A stretch of 64,000 bases of DNA from Chitinophaga sp. 180180018-3 (GTDB taxonomy: Bacteria; Bacteroidota; Bacteroidia; Chitinophagales; Chitinophagaceae). The stretch lies in NCBI RefSeq assembly GCF_037893185.1, contig NZ_CP140772.1, positions 2,108,001 through 2,172,000 of the forward strand, read 5' to 3'. A program made the position numbers and the translations under genes. Shown one piece after another: positions 18,311-28,302 of the stretch; the stretch's first letter is position 1, and each line of letters starts with the position of its first letter. The notes under the pieces were generated by a model. The model saw nothing but the letters and a program-made list of their open reading frames with translations, was not told the DNA's origin and did not search any database.

Positions 18311-19258
18311 ATGACAAACTACTGGTGGGTAATAGGAGGCGTACTATTTGTGCTGCTGAATACAGCAGCCGGGCTGATCTGGGTAGAGCGCCGCATGCTG
18401 GCACTCTGGCAGGATCGATATGGTCCCAACAGGGCAGGGCCTTTTGGCTTGCTCATTGTGTTGGCAGATACGATCAAACTCTTCTTCAAGGAAGACTGGA
18501 TACCTCCTTTCGCAGACAGGGTAGTATTTGTATTTGCGCCGGCAGTAGTAATGCTGAGCGTACTCATGAGCTTTGTAGTGATCCCCTTTGCACCTGGTAT
18601 TGTAGTGCTGGATCTGAATATCGGCCTGCTGTTTTTTCTGGCAATGTCGTCGCTGGGCGTTTACAGCGTGGTCTTGGGAGGATGGGCGTCCAATAATAAA
18701 TATTCGCTGCTGGGAGCCATGAGAGGCGCTTCCCAGATGATCAGCTATGAGGTGTTTATGGGCCTTGCATTGATGGGCGTGGTAGTATTGAGTGGCTCAT
18801 TCAACCTGCGTGAAATTGTTGAGGCGCAGAAAAACATGTGGTTTATTGTTCCGCAGTTCTTTGGTTTTCTGATTTTCCTGGTTGCCGGAGTGGCCGAAAC
18901 ACATCGTTTGCCTTTTGATATACCTGAGGCGGAAAGCGAACTGGTAGCGGGTTTTCACTCTGAGTACTCAGGAATGAAATTCGGTATGTTCTTCATCGGG
19001 GAATATCTTGGGATTACCCTTATCTCCGGAATGCTGGTAACACTGTATTTCGGCGGCTGGCTTGGACCTGCTTTTCTGCCCCCGGTGGTCTGGTTTGTAA
19101 TAAAAACATTTGTCTTCATTATGCTGTTCATCCTGCTGCGTGCTTCCATGCCCAGGCCCCGGTACGATCAGCTGATGGAGTATGGCTGGAAGGTGCTGTT
19201 TCCGTTATCACTACTTAACCTTTTGGTAACTGCGGCAGTGAAGCTTTGGATGAAATAG
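18311..19258 (+). CDS. nuoH: NADH-quinone oxidoreductase subunit H
   Basis: A 315-residue membrane subunit with about eight helices that forms much of the quinone chamber. Family signatures are [21 protein letters not shown], the cytosolic loop [15 protein letters not shown], and [31 protein letters not shown] with its conserved acidic residues. It begins 5 bases after nuoG. Confidence 0.95.
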   Translation: MTNYWWVIGGVLFVLLNTAAGLIWVERRMLALWQDRYGPNRAGPFGLLIVLADTIKLFFKEDWIPPFADRVVFVFAPAVVMLSVLMSFVVIPFAPGIVVLDLNIGLLFFLAMSSLGVYSVVLGGWASNNKYSLLGAMRGASQMISYEVFMGLALMGVVVLSGSFNLREIVEAQKNMWFIVPQFFGFLIFLVAGVAETHRLPFDIPEAESELVAGFHSEYSGMKFGMFFIGEYLGITLISGMLVTLYFGGWLGPAFLPPVVWFVIKTFVFIMLFILLRASMPRPRYDQLMEYGWKVLFPLSLLNLLVTAAVKLWMK

Positions 19259-19286
19259 ATTTCAAACAACTTCAAATTCTCCGACA

Positions 19287-19802
19287 ATGTTCAGTCTGAT
19301 AAGAAGCATGTGGCTGGTATTTCTTCATATGTTTCATAAAAGAGAAACGTACCAATACCCTGAGCAAAAAGCGCCGCTGCCTGCCCGCTGGCGTGGCCGT
19401 ATAGCGCTTACCCGCGATCCTGATGGCGGTGAACGCTGTGTGGGATGCTATCTGTGCGCAGCTGCCTGCCCGGTTGACTGTATTTCCCTGCAGACCACCG
19501 AAGATCAATCGGGACGAAGATATCCCGAATTTTTCCGGATCAATTTTTCCCGCTGTATTTTCTGCGGCTTCTGTGAAGAAGCTTGTCCTACCTACGCGAT
19601 ACAACTGCTACCTGATTTTGAAATGGCGGAATACGACCGCCAGCATCTTGTTTATGAGAAAGAAGATTTATTGATCAACAGCCAGGGAAAGTACCCGGGA
19701 TATAATTATTACAACGTTGCCGGCCTCGCAATACAAGGTAAACAGAAAGGAGAAGCACAACAGGAAGAACCACCGGTGGATATTAAAAGTCTTATGCCAT
19801 GA
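19287..19802 (+). CDS. nuoI: NADH-quinone oxidoreductase subunit I
   Basis: A 171-residue ferredoxin-like subunit with clusters N6a and N6b: Cys51/54/57/61 in [12 protein letters not shown] and Cys90/93/96/100 in [12 protein letters not shown]. It bridges the peripheral arm and NuoB. Its stop overlaps the nuoJ start (ATGA). Confidence 0.95.
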   Translation: MFSLIRSMWLVFLHMFHKRETYQYPEQKAPLPARWRGRIALTRDPDGGERCVGCYLCAAACPVDCISLQTTEDQSGRRYPEFFRINFSRCIFCGFCEEACPTYAIQLLPDFEMAEYDRQHLVYEKEDLLINSQGKYPGYNYYNVAGLAIQGKQKGEAQQEEPPVDIKSLMP

Positions 19803-20329
19803 TCGGACCTGCATTTTACATAGCTGCGCTGGTCGCCATCGTGGCCACAGTGATGGTGATCACCCGTTACAACATTATGCACGCTTTATTGTACCTGGTG
19901 GTGTCGCTGCTGGCAGTAGCAGTAGTACTTTATCTCTATGGTGCGCCTTTTATGGCTGCATTGGAAGTGATTATATACGCCGGCGCTATTATGGTGCTGC
20001 TGATCTTTTTTGTGATGATGCTGAACCTGGGCCGGGAGTCGGCTGTACGGGAGAAACTCTGGCTAAGGCCGGCGATATGGATATTACCGGCCGTGCTTTG
20101 CGCCATATTGCTGGGTGAATTGCTCTTCCTTGTTCTGCAGAATCACCAGCCCGTGGCGGAAATAAAAGAGGTAGATCCACGGGCAGTTGGAATGGCTTTG
20201 TTCGGGCCCTATCTGTTAGCAGTAGAACTGGCAGGTATCCTTCTGATGGCAGGTATTGTAGGCGCTTATCATTTGGGCAGGCAGAAAGAAAAAACATTAC
20301 ACCGGTTTCTTGAAAACGATACGCCATGA
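19799..20329 (+). CDS. nuoJ: NADH-quinone oxidoreductase subunit J
   Basis: A 176-residue membrane subunit with five predicted helices. The segment [22 protein letters not shown] is the characteristic third helix with its pi-bulge region. It shares four-base ATGA overlaps with nuoI before it and nuoK after it, which indicates translational coupling. Confidence 0.94.
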   Translation: MIGPAFYIAALVAIVATVMVITRYNIMHALLYLVVSLLAVAVVLYLYGAPFMAALEVIIYAGAIMVLLIFFVMMLNLGRESAVREKLWLRPAIWILPAVLCAILLGELLFLVLQNHQPVAEIKEVDPRAVGMALFGPYLLAVELAGILLMAGIVGAYHLGRQKEKTLHRFLENDTP

Positions 20330-20634
20330 ATATGCATTCTACTACAGCGGGTATGATGCTCGCAGGTATTTTGTTCGTATTGGGCATGATTAGCATCCTG
20401 GTACGGCGCGATATTATTTTTATGCTCGTTTCTGTGGAAGTGATGCTGAATGCTGCCGGTCTTGCTTTCGTAGTGGCATCTTCCCACTGGGGTACGGCCG
20501 ACGGACAGGTGATGTTTATCTTAATATTGGCTATGGCAGCGGCGGAAGTTTCCGTTGGACTGGCATTGATCCTGCAGCTATACCACCAGCTGAAAACGCT
20601 GGATAGTGACGAAGCCGCAAAAATGAATGGTTAA
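20326..20634 (+). CDS. nuoK: NADH-quinone oxidoreductase subunit K
   Basis: A 102-residue subunit with three membrane helices. Conserved acidic residues in the membrane appear in [16 protein letters not shown] and in [15 protein letters not shown], which are part of the proton path. It is coupled to nuoJ by an ATGA overlap. Confidence 0.95.
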   Translation: MNMHSTTAGMMLAGILFVLGMISILVRRDIIFMLVSVEVMLNAAGLAFVVASSHWGTADGQVMFILILAMAAAEVSVGLALILQLYHQLKTLDSDEAAKMNG

Positions 20635-22534
20635 AAATGAAATTATGTTTCCTGTACTCATACCGCTCATTCCTTTTGTCAGCGCATTGTTGCTGATGTT
20701 GGGCTGGATACGTCTGGGGCGTATATCCGTTGCCGTTATAGGATGTGGCAGCATCGGAATAGTAGCGCTGCTGGCGATACTTACTGCTTTTCAGTTTGCT
20801 TCCGGAGGAGAGCAGGCTATTGTACAACATGCAGGAAACTGGATCACTGCCGGAAATTTGAAGGTGGGGCTCGACTTCCGGCTGGATGCGCTGTCGGTTG
20901 TTTTTGTACTGATCATCACCGTGGTGGGCTTCCTGATCCATGTATATGCTTCCGGTTACATGAGCGATGACCCTGACTATGCCCGTTTTTTTGCATGCAT
21001 GAACCTTTTTGTAGGCGCTATGCTGGTGCTGGTCATGGCAGATAATTTATTACTGCTCTACTTCGGCTGGGAAGGAGTGGGGCTTTGCAGTTACCTGCTG
21101 ATTGGCTTCTGGTACAAGGATCCGGCTAATGGGCAGGCTGCGCGGAAAGCTTTTATTGTAACAAGAATAGGAGATACAGCGATGGCTATCGCCTTGTTTA
21201 TGCTGTTCAGTCATATTGGTTCTTTAAATATCCCCGATATATTGGTGAGCAGTACCGAGATCTGGTCAAAGGGTGATACCGTGGTTACCTGTATCGCACT
21301 GCTGTTACTGGGAGGCGCGGTAGGAAAATCGGCGCAGCTACCGTTGCAGACATGGTTGCCGGATGCAATGGCAGGCCCTACTCCGGTGAGCGCCCTGATA
21401 CATGCCGCTACGATGGTCACTGCGGGTGTATACCTGATAGCACGCATGCATACACTGTTTGAACTGGCGCCTGCTGCACAGCTTACTACAGCCATTATTG
21501 GCGCGTTGACCCTGGTGCTGGCGGGTTTCAGCGCACTGGTGCAAACGGATATCAAAAGAGTGCTGGCCTATTCTACCATCAGCCAGATCGGTTATATGTT
21601 TCTCGCACTTGGCTGTGGCGCATGGTCTGCTGCCGTATTCCATTTCGCCACTCATGCCTTCTTTAAAGCGCTGCTCTTCATGGGAGCGGGCGCTGTAATT
21701 GTGGCCCTGCATCACGAGCAGAATATGTTCAGGATGGGAGGCTTACGTAAACAATTGAAAGCGGTATACTGGGTGTTCCTTATCGGATCCGCATCGCTTG
21801 CTGCTATTCCATTTATAACGGCCGGTTTTTATAGTAAAGACCAGATCATCTGGTTGTCGTGGGCCGCTACAAACGGGCATGTTGGCTTATGGCTGGCAGC
21901 ATTGCTGGGAACACTACTGACTGGTATGTACACCTTCCGTATGTTCTTCCTTGTTTTTTATGGAGACATAAAAACAACAGTACATCACTTACCCGGTAAC
22001 AGTATGATGATTCCCCTGTATGTGCTGGCAGTGCTTTCTACCATTGCAGGCTTTATTGAGCTGCCACCGGCGTTGGGGCATGTGACACTTTTCAGCAGCT
22101 GGATGCAGCCGGTATTGCCGGCAGTAGCCATTTTGCATCACAGCACGGCCCTGGAATGGACGTCTATGGGATTATCAGCGCTGCTGGGGCTTAGCGGCAT
22201 CGGGCTGGCGTACACCTGGGTGGTGAACCGCCCGGTTGGTATGGTCGACTTCCTGGAGATGCCGGCGCTACAATGGATGAGAGAATGGTGGAAACGTGGC
22301 TGGGATTTCGACAAGCTGTATAACATCATACTGGTGTACCCGCTGGTGTACCTGTCGCGGTTGAATAAACGCGATGTCATAGACTCATTTTATTCCGGGC
22401 TGGCAGCATTTACAGAATGGTGCCACGACGTACTGGCCCGTACCCAGAGTGGCTTGTTGCGCTGGTATATTATGGGTGTAGTGATGGGGGCGGTGGCTAT
22501 ACTATCTGTATTGATCTGGAGAATATACTTATAA
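20627..22534 (+). CDS. nuoL: NADH-quinone oxidoreductase subunit L
   Basis: A 635-residue antiporter-like proton-pumping subunit with about 16 helices including the C-terminal lateral helix. Visible signatures are [63 protein letters not shown] and the [14 protein letters not shown] segment. The frame opens at 20627, overlapping nuoK by 8 bases; an ATG at 20645 (MFPVLIPL) is an equally likely start. Confidence 0.95.
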   Translation: MVKNEIMFPVLIPLIPFVSALLLMLGWIRLGRISVAVIGCGSIGIVALLAILTAFQFASGGEQAIVQHAGNWITAGNLKVGLDFRLDALSVVFVLIITVVGFLIHVYASGYMSDDPDYARFFACMNLFVGAMLVLVMADNLLLLYFGWEGVGLCSYLLIGFWYKDPANGQAARKAFIVTRIGDTAMAIALFMLFSHIGSLNIPDILVSSTEIWSKGDTVVTCIALLLLGGAVGKSAQLPLQTWLPDAMAGPTPVSALIHAATMVTAGVYLIARMHTLFELAPAAQLTTAIIGALTLVLAGFSALVQTDIKRVLAYSTISQIGYMFLALGCGAWSAAVFHFATHAFFKALLFMGAGAVIVALHHEQNMFRMGGLRKQLKAVYWVFLIGSASLAAIPFITAGFYSKDQIIWLSWAATNGHVGLWLAALLGTLLTGMYTFRMFFLVFYGDIKTTVHHLPGNSMMIPLYVLAVLSTIAGFIELPPALGHVTLFSSWMQPVLPAVAILHHSTALEWTSMGLSALLGLSGIGLAYTWVVNRPVGMVDFLEMPALQWMREWWKRGWDFDKLYNIILVYPLVYLSRLNKRDVIDSFYSGLAAFTEWCHDVLARTQSGLLRWYIMGVVMGAVAILSVLIWRIYL

Positions 22535-22552
22535 CCTCATAATCCAATAACC

Positions 22553-24004
22553 ATGATACTGCTGTTGCTTATACTGATACCATTTGTTGCTGCATTGCTC
22601 TCCTGGGCCGCGGGAGCGAAGAGCCATGGCGCCAGCCGCTGGATAGCGCTGTGCAGTATGCTGGTAAACCTGGGGATCGTGATTGGCATATGGATGAATC
22701 ATTCGCAGGCGCCCGGGCAATGGTGGTATATCTACAAAGTTGACTGGGTACCGCATTTCGGCATCAGCCTTCACCTTGCACTGGATGGCCTGAACCTGCT
22801 GATGCTGGCACTGACTTTCTTCCTTGGTGCACTTTCGGTGATGATTTCCTGGAAAGAAATAAATACCCGCGTCGGATTCTTTCATTTCAATCTCTTGTTT
22901 GTATTGTGCGGAATTACCGGTGTATTTCTGACAATGGACCTTTTTATGTTCTATTTTTTCTGGGAGATGATGTTAATCCCTATGTATTTCCTGATAGGTA
23001 TCTGGGGACATGAGCGCCGTGAATACGCTGCCAACAAATTCTTCCTCTTCACGCAGGCGGGCGGCCTCTTGATGTTGCTGGCCATCCTGGGATTGTATTT
23101 CATACATGCAGCTAACACCAACGTATATACGTTCAATTATTTTGATCTCCTGCATACATCCATGGACCATGCTACGGCCCGTTGGCTGATGCTGGGCTTC
23201 CTGGTTGGTTTCCTGGTGAAGCTGCCGGCGGTGCCATTTCACACCTGGCTGCCGGATGCCCATACCGAAGCGCCTACGGCTGGAAGTGTTGTGCTGGCGG
23301 GGCTGCTGCTGAAAACGGGCGCTTATGGTATTCTGCGCTTCGTATTGCCGCTATTCCCGGCGGCATCAGCAGAAATAGCACCGGTAGCAATGTTACTGGG
23401 GGTAGTAGGCATTCTGTACGGCGGTGTGCTGGCTTTTGCCCAGATGGATCTCAAACGTCTCATTGCTTACACCAGTGTAAGCCATATGGGATTTGTATTG
23501 CTTGGCGCTTTCGCTTTCAACAGCATCGCTTATCAGGGAGTGGTGATGCAAATGATCACGCATGGCATAAGTACCGGTGCCTTGTTTATTTTGGCCGGTG
23601 CGTTGTATGAACGTATACATACCCGTAATCTCCACGAAATGGGCGGCCTCTGGTTAAAGATTCCCCTGATGGGCACTGCTACCATGATATTCGTTATGGC
23701 CTCGCTCGGGCTGCCAGGCCTCGGCAATTTCGTCGCGGAGTTCCTGGTGCTACTCGGCAGCTGGCAGGCCAGTCATCTGCTTACTATACTCGCTACAACG
23801 GGCCTCGTAATAGCTACTATATACTCTCTGCGCATCATGCAGCGGGTTTTCTTCGGCCCCTGCGACCGTCAGTACGCGCTCCCCGATCTGGGTGGACGGG
23901 AACTGGTGATTATTGTAGCGTTGATCCTGGTAATATGCTGGTTAGGATTTCATCCTCAACCGGTGCTTCATACATCACAAAATATAGGTTATGTCGTTCG
24001 CTGA
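22553..24004 (+). CDS. nuoM: NADH-quinone oxidoreductase subunit M
   Basis: A 483-residue antiporter-like subunit with about 14 helices. FYFFWEMMLIPMYFLIGIWG carries the key Glu, and KLPAVPFHTWLPDAHTEAPTAGSVVLAGLLLK is the family core, with the key Lys residues nearby. It starts 18 bases after nuoL and its end overlaps nuoN by 14 bases. Confidence 0.95.
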   Translation: MILLLLILIPFVAALLSWAAGAKSHGASRWIALCSMLVNLGIVIGIWMNHSQAPGQWWYIYKVDWVPHFGISLHLALDGLNLLMLALTFFLGALSVMISWKEINTRVGFFHFNLLFVLCGITGVFLTMDLFMFYFFWEMMLIPMYFLIGIWGHERREYAANKFFLFTQAGGLLMLLAILGLYFIHAANTNVYTFNYFDLLHTSMDHATARWLMLGFLVGFLVKLPAVPFHTWLPDAHTEAPTAGSVVLAGLLLKTGAYGILRFVLPLFPAASAEIAPVAMLLGVVGILYGGVLAFAQMDLKRLIAYTSVSHMGFVLLGAFAFNSIAYQGVVMQMITHGISTGALFILAGALYERIHTRNLHEMGGLWLKIPLMGTATMIFVMASLGLPGLGNFVAEFLVLLGSWQASHLLTILATTGLVIATIYSLRIMQRVFFGPCDRQYALPDLGGRELVIIVALILVICWLGFHPQPVLHTSQNIGYVVR

Positions 24005-25430
24005 TTTTATGAGCCTCGGCCCACTGATCACGCTATGTGCAGCTGCGGTATTGATGATGCTGCTGGTGGCTGCCTGGCGTAATCACCGTATCGTATATAC
24101 GTTCACGTTAATCGCTTTCCTGATGACGATGGCGTCCGTTATACCGGCTATTGCGTATATCCCGCATGTGATACCACCACTGCTGGTGATCGACGAATTT
24201 TCCCTGTTTAATTCCGGTCTTATACTGGTGGCGGCGTTTATCATCCTCCTGATGTCGTTCAATTACTTTGAAGAACGGGAGGAACGGAAAGAAGAGTATT
24301 ATATACTATTGCTGCTCGCCACCATCGGCGCTTTGGTGCTCGTAGTCAGCAGGCACTTTATGTCGCTGTTCCTGGGCCTCGAAATACTCAGTGTAAGTCT
24401 TTATGGATTGATTGCCTATCTGCGTGCCCGCGAACGCTCCGACGAAGCTGGGATCAAATACCTGATGCTGGCTGCTTTGTCATCAGCGTTCCTGCTGTTC
24501 GGTATGGCGCTGGTGTATGCTTTCACCGGGCATATGGATTTCCCCGGCATCGGTGCTGCACTGCGGCAGGCTGGCTACCTCCCGGTAAGCGTGATGGCTG
24601 GTTTCGGGCTGATGCTGATCGGTGTTGGATTTAAGCTGGGCATCGTTCCGTTTCATATGTGGGCGCCGGATATATACGAAGGCGCACCGCTTCCGGTCGC
24701 TGCGTTCATCGCTACTGTCTCCAAAGGGGCCATGCTGGTATTGCTGATCCGCTTCTACCAGGATATTCACGGTAACGACTACCCGATGATCTGGTGGATC
24801 GTGGCTATCATTGCCGTGGCATCTATGTTTGCAGGCAACTGGCTGGCTTTAACCCAGCAGAACGTCAAACGTATACTCGCTTATTCTTCCATCGCACAGA
24901 TGGGATACATCCTCGTAGCATTTTTATCGGGGGTGCAAACCGGTTTGGAAGCGTTGGCTTTTTACCTCGTAGCCTATTTTATCACTACTATCGGCGCTTT
25001 TGGAGTCGTAATTGTGATGTCGAGCAGTGTTCAGGACGCAGAAACGATCCGGGATTATAAAGGGCTTTTCTGGCGCTATCCCTGGGTGGCTACTGTTTTC
25101 ACTGCCATGTTATTATCCCTCGCCGGAATTCCGCTGACTGCCGGTTTTATCGGGAAGTTTTATGTGATCATGGCCGGAGTGAATGGTCACCAGTGGTTCC
25201 TGTTATTTATGCTGGTTATCAACAGTGTGATTGGGCTGTACTATTATATCCGGCTGGTGGCAGCTATGTTCAGTGTTCCTGCCAGTGGCCAGGAAACCAC
25301 GGTAGTACCGGCCCTGCCTGCTGCCGGCAATATTACCCTGGTTATCCTGACTATACTGTTGATCGGATTAGGTGTATATCCCACTGCCATGATGCAGCTG
25401 ATACAACAGATGATGCGCATTCTCGTTTAA
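23991..25430 (+). CDS. nuoN: NADH-quinone oxidoreductase subunit N
   Basis: A 479-residue antiporter-like subunit and the last gene of the operon. Signatures are FLGLEILSVSLYGLIAYLR, FKLGIVPFHMWAPDIYEGAPLPVAAFIATVSKGA and RILAYSSIAQMGYI. Its TAA lies inside a four-base overlap with the stop of the opposing receptor gene, so no terminator separates the two transcription units. Confidence 0.95.
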   Translation: MSFADFMSLGPLITLCAAAVLMMLLVAAWRNHRIVYTFTLIAFLMTMASVIPAIAYIPHVIPPLLVIDEFSLFNSGLILVAAFIILLMSFNYFEEREERKEEYYILLLLATIGALVLVVSRHFMSLFLGLEILSVSLYGLIAYLRARERSDEAGIKYLMLAALSSAFLLFGMALVYAFTGHMDFPGIGAALRQAGYLPVSVMAGFGLMLIGVGFKLGIVPFHMWAPDIYEGAPLPVAAFIATVSKGAMLVLLIRFYQDIHGNDYPMIWWIVAIIAVASMFAGNWLALTQQNVKRILAYSSIAQMGYILVAFLSGVQTGLEALAFYLVAYFITTIGAFGVVIVMSSSVQDAETIRDYKGLFWRYPWVATVFTAMLLSLAGIPLTAGFIGKFYVIMAGVNGHQWFLLFMLVINSVIGLYYYIRLVAAMFSVPASGQETTVVPALPAAGNITLVILTILLIGLGVYPTAMMQLIQQMMRILV

Positions 25431-27871
25431 CCCGCCCGGTTCTGTTCGTCGCTGGTACCCGTTTTTCTTTCACGTGCGGCTTTGATAGTAGCGCTACCGA
25501 ACTTATAGGTGAACGTAAGGTTGAAGGTCCTGAACTGCCAGGTATTGAATATATTCAAATGCAGATTGGCGTACTCAGCTGCCCCGCGGTACGATTCGTT
25601 CCGCAATATATTGTTGTAACTGGCTTTTACGGTCAGCTTCTTTTCGAAGAATAGTTTCTGCACACCCAGGTTCAGGTTATACTGGCTGTATCCTCTGAAT
25701 ATGCCGAATATAAAAGGCGAGTTATAATAGCCCATCACTTCCAGTTTTATATCCTTCGGGAGCGCAATGGTATTAGTACTGTTGATGTAATAATTGAAGT
25801 TATAACGTTTGAAAGGTTCACTGGTAACAGGGTCATTGAACCTGTACTGGTTATAGGAGACGTCTATATTGTTATCGCTGGTCCACCATTTAGTCACCTG
25901 TATGGGCAGGGTCAGTGCCAGGGTGTAGATATCCGTTTTGTCGTAGTTACGCTCGGTACTGATCGATGCCTTGGTGCTGTCGTCCTGTGTAATGAACTCT
26001 TCCATCATATCCTTGATACGACTGTATCTCAGGGTAGCAATGTATTTATCCTTAAAGGTATACGATAACTCCGCGATGTTGCTGTACTGAGGCCGCAGAT
26101 AGGGGTTTCCCCTGAAATAAGTATACCTGTCGAGGTAGAACATGAACGGGTTCAGCTGTCCGTACTGAGGCCGCTCTATCCTGCGCGACAATGCCAGGCT
26201 GAGCTTATTCTTATCATCCAGTTTTTGTTCCAGATTGATGTTCGGGAAGAAGTCGGTGTAGTTACGTTTTACATAACTATTAGTCGTGAATGAGTGCCCC
26301 GCGGAGGCAGTGTTTTCTACACGCAGCCCCAGCTGCATGGTGGTAGTGTGAAACTGTTTACGATAGTTGGCATAGGCTGCATAAACATCTTCCTGGTAGT
26401 TAAATTGATCACTCAGCGAGGGCGACGGCAGGTAATGACCTTTGTATAATGAATCAAACTCCAGTCCATTGGAGGTGTTCACAAAACTTGCCTTAACCCC
26501 TGTTTCGAGCTTTGCCGTGGGGCTGAATGGCCAGCTGATATCTGCCTTCAGGCTTTTGATAATTACCTGTGTATTCCCTAATGTTCTTATACTATTAGGA
26601 TTCCTGTTTAATCCTGTTTTGTTGTCATACAGGCTATCATTCAGCTGCATGAACCGGTGGTTGTTGAATTGGGCATAGTCCGCATCAAAGCTGATCTCCC
26701 GGCCACCCGCAGAATCAAGTGATCCTTTATAGTTTAAATTAACAGCGATGTTGTCGAATCTGTTATTGTTGGTTGTCAGGGAATTTACAATAGAATCTGC
26801 CGGCATGGCTGGTTTACCAAGATTGGTAACACTGTATATCTGATTGCTGAATGCATTCTTGAATCCATTTGCCAGTACGCCGATAGTATGTTTGTCGTTG
26901 ATAAAGTAATCCATACCCAGCTTCAGGTAATTATTCTTAAAGCGGTTGCGCTGAAAAATTTCCTGATCCATGAAAGTAGCGTCGCCGGCTTTATCGGTGA
27001 CTGTCCGGGTATAATGCCGGGTAACCATTCGTGGATACTCGCCCTGATCGAAATTGCCGAAGAGATTGAATTTCTCTGTTCTCCAGTTGAAATTGCCGGT
27101 AACACCATACCGGCCATATTTGGATTGGGTAAGGGTAGTACCTATACTACCATTTATCCCGGTCATTTTGCCCTTTTTTGTTTTTATGTTGATGATACCG
27201 CCATTGCCGGCTGCATCGTATTTGGCAGACGGACTGGTAAGTATTTCGATAGACGCAATACTTTCCCCGGGAGTGGTTTTAAGGAGATTGGTCAGCTGTT
27301 CACCACTCAGGTAGGTGAGCTTTCCATCAATCATCACGGTAACGCTCTGCCCCTTCAGGGTTACGTTTTCGTTATTGTCGATCTGAACTCCCGGCGCCCT
27401 GCGAAGCAGGTCCAGGGCTGTATTACCGGCCGCGGCCATACTGTTTTCTATATTCATCACCGTTTTACCGGCAGCACTTTCAATGAATGGTTTCTGAGCC
27501 GTAACATTAACGGCCTGGAGGTTTTTACCAAGGGTAGGTAGTTTGATGGTACCCAGGCTTACAGATGGATGGGCGGCGTCTATGCTGAATGCAGGGCTGA
27601 ACGAAGTAGTATATCCTACCTGCGAAGCCTGCACAAAATAATGTCCGTTTGCTATCTTTTCAAAAGTATAGGCGCCCTCAACGGTGGTAACATCCCCCTT
27701 TACCAAAGAGGAGTCCTGCGCCTTTTTCACCATAACAGTAGTAAAAGGCAATGGCTTGCCATCATTATCAGTTATTTTTAGCGAAATTTTGCCTGTTGAC
27801 TTGTTTTGTTGAGCGAAGGCACTGGTAGTTAAGCACAAAAGTACTCCCAGGACCACGATGTTTGTTCTCAT
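25427..27871 (-). CDS. TonB-dependent receptor with carboxypeptidase-regulatory-like domain
   Basis: An 814-residue outer membrane receptor. After a signal peptide (to about residue 21, AFAQ) a beta-sandwich regulatory domain covers about residues 27-110 (GKISLKITDNDGKPLPFTTVMV). The plug region follows (VIDGKLTYLSGEQL region, SPSAKYDAAGNGGIINIKTKKG) and then a barrel of the OMP_b-brl_3 class to the C-terminus. It is preceded on its strand by a small lipoprotein gene 69 bases away. The substrate is unknown. Confidence 0.9.
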   Translation of the reverse strand: MRTNIVVLGVLLCLTTSAFAQQNKSTGKISLKITDNDGKPLPFTTVMVKKAQDSSLVKGDVTTVEGAYTFEKIANGHYFVQASQVGYTTSFSPAFSIDAAHPSVSLGTIKLPTLGKNLQAVNVTAQKPFIESAAGKTVMNIENSMAAAGNTALDLLRRAPGVQIDNNENVTLKGQSVTVMIDGKLTYLSGEQLTNLLKTTPGESIASIEILTSPSAKYDAAGNGGIINIKTKKGKMTGINGSIGTTLTQSKYGRYGVTGNFNWRTEKFNLFGNFDQGEYPRMVTRHYTRTVTDKAGDATFMDQEIFQRNRFKNNYLKLGMDYFINDKHTIGVLANGFKNAFSNQIYSVTNLGKPAMPADSIVNSLTTNNNRFDNIAVNLNYKGSLDSAGGREISFDADYAQFNNHRFMQLNDSLYDNKTGLNRNPNSIRTLGNTQVIIKSLKADISWPFSPTAKLETGVKASFVNTSNGLEFDSLYKGHYLPSPSLSDQFNYQEDVYAAYANYRKQFHTTTMQLGLRVENTASAGHSFTTNSYVKRNYTDFFPNINLEQKLDDKNKLSLALSRRIERPQYGQLNPFMFYLDRYTYFRGNPYLRPQYSNIAELSYTFKDKYIATLRYSRIKDMMEEFITQDDSTKASISTERNYDKTDIYTLALTLPIQVTKWWTSDNNIDVSYNQYRFNDPVTSEPFKRYNFNYYINSTNTIALPKDIKLEVMGYYNSPFIFGIFRGYSQYNLNLGVQKLFFEKKLTVKASYNNILRNESYRGAAEYANLHLNIFNTWQFRTFNLTFTYKFGSATIKAARERKTGTSDEQNRAG

Positions 27872-27940
27872 ACTATCGTTTCCGTTAAATATTTCTCAAA
27901 AGCTTTGACCGAAAGCGGGGATTTCTGTTTTTCTCTGAAT

Positions 27941-28228
27941 TTACCTGTTGATGTTATGCTGGTAGAATTGTAATGCCATTTTCAGCACAGCCTGGATTTT
28001 CCCAAGGGGCATCTTTTCTGGATCATGCTCAGTTTCATTCACAACATATGATTGGGTGGAGGAGCTGCATACAGGTGCCTCCCGGAGATTGCCGAGGGTG
28101 ATCAGGTAGATGGGTAGTTCATCAGGATGACTGGCCGAAAGGTGGCCACGGTTTGCCATTCCGCCCCCACATGCTAATATTAGCACGATAAGAGCACTCA
28201 GGCTTAAAACTATAGCAACTTTTTTCAT
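27941..28228 (-). CDS. Small putative lipoprotein of unknown function
   Basis: A 95-residue protein that I do not recognise. It has a basic N-terminus, a hydrophobic stretch and a plausible lipobox ILAC at residues 17-20, followed by three Gly, so a lipid-anchored periplasmic protein is likely. The mature part is short and ends in an amphipathic helix (IQAVLKMALQFYQ). It lies just before the receptor gene on the same strand, which suggests co-transcription and perhaps an accessory role; that is inference. Confidence 0.6.
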   Translation of the reverse strand: MKKVAIVLSLSALIVLILACGGGMANRGHLSASHPDELPIYLITLGNLREAPVCSSSTQSYVVNETEHDPEKMPLGKIQAVLKMALQFYQHNINR

Positions 28229-28254
28229 ACCTCATTTTTTCTAAAGACGAACAG

Positions 28255-28276
28255 GCACGAAAAAAGTTGCACGAAA
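28255..28276. promoter_or_regulatory. Direct repeat GCACGAAA x2 before the lipoprotein gene
   Basis: Two GCACGAAA copies start 14 bases apart (28255-28262 and 28269-28276), 27-48 bases upstream of the lipoprotein start on the minus strand. This could be an activator or repressor site; low confidence. Confidence 0.25.
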
Positions 28277-28302
28277 GGGGGTTATTTTTTTGCTGGATAA
28301 AT

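Noticed and set aside
10878..25430. Mobile element carrying the nuo operon
   Set aside because: No integrase, transposase, attachment site or terminal repeat is visible; transfer is argued only from gene order and sequence type.
26888..27541. 217-codon open frame on the plus strand
   Set aside because: It is antisense to the conserved plug and barrel start of the receptor at 25427-27871 and encodes no recognisable domain.
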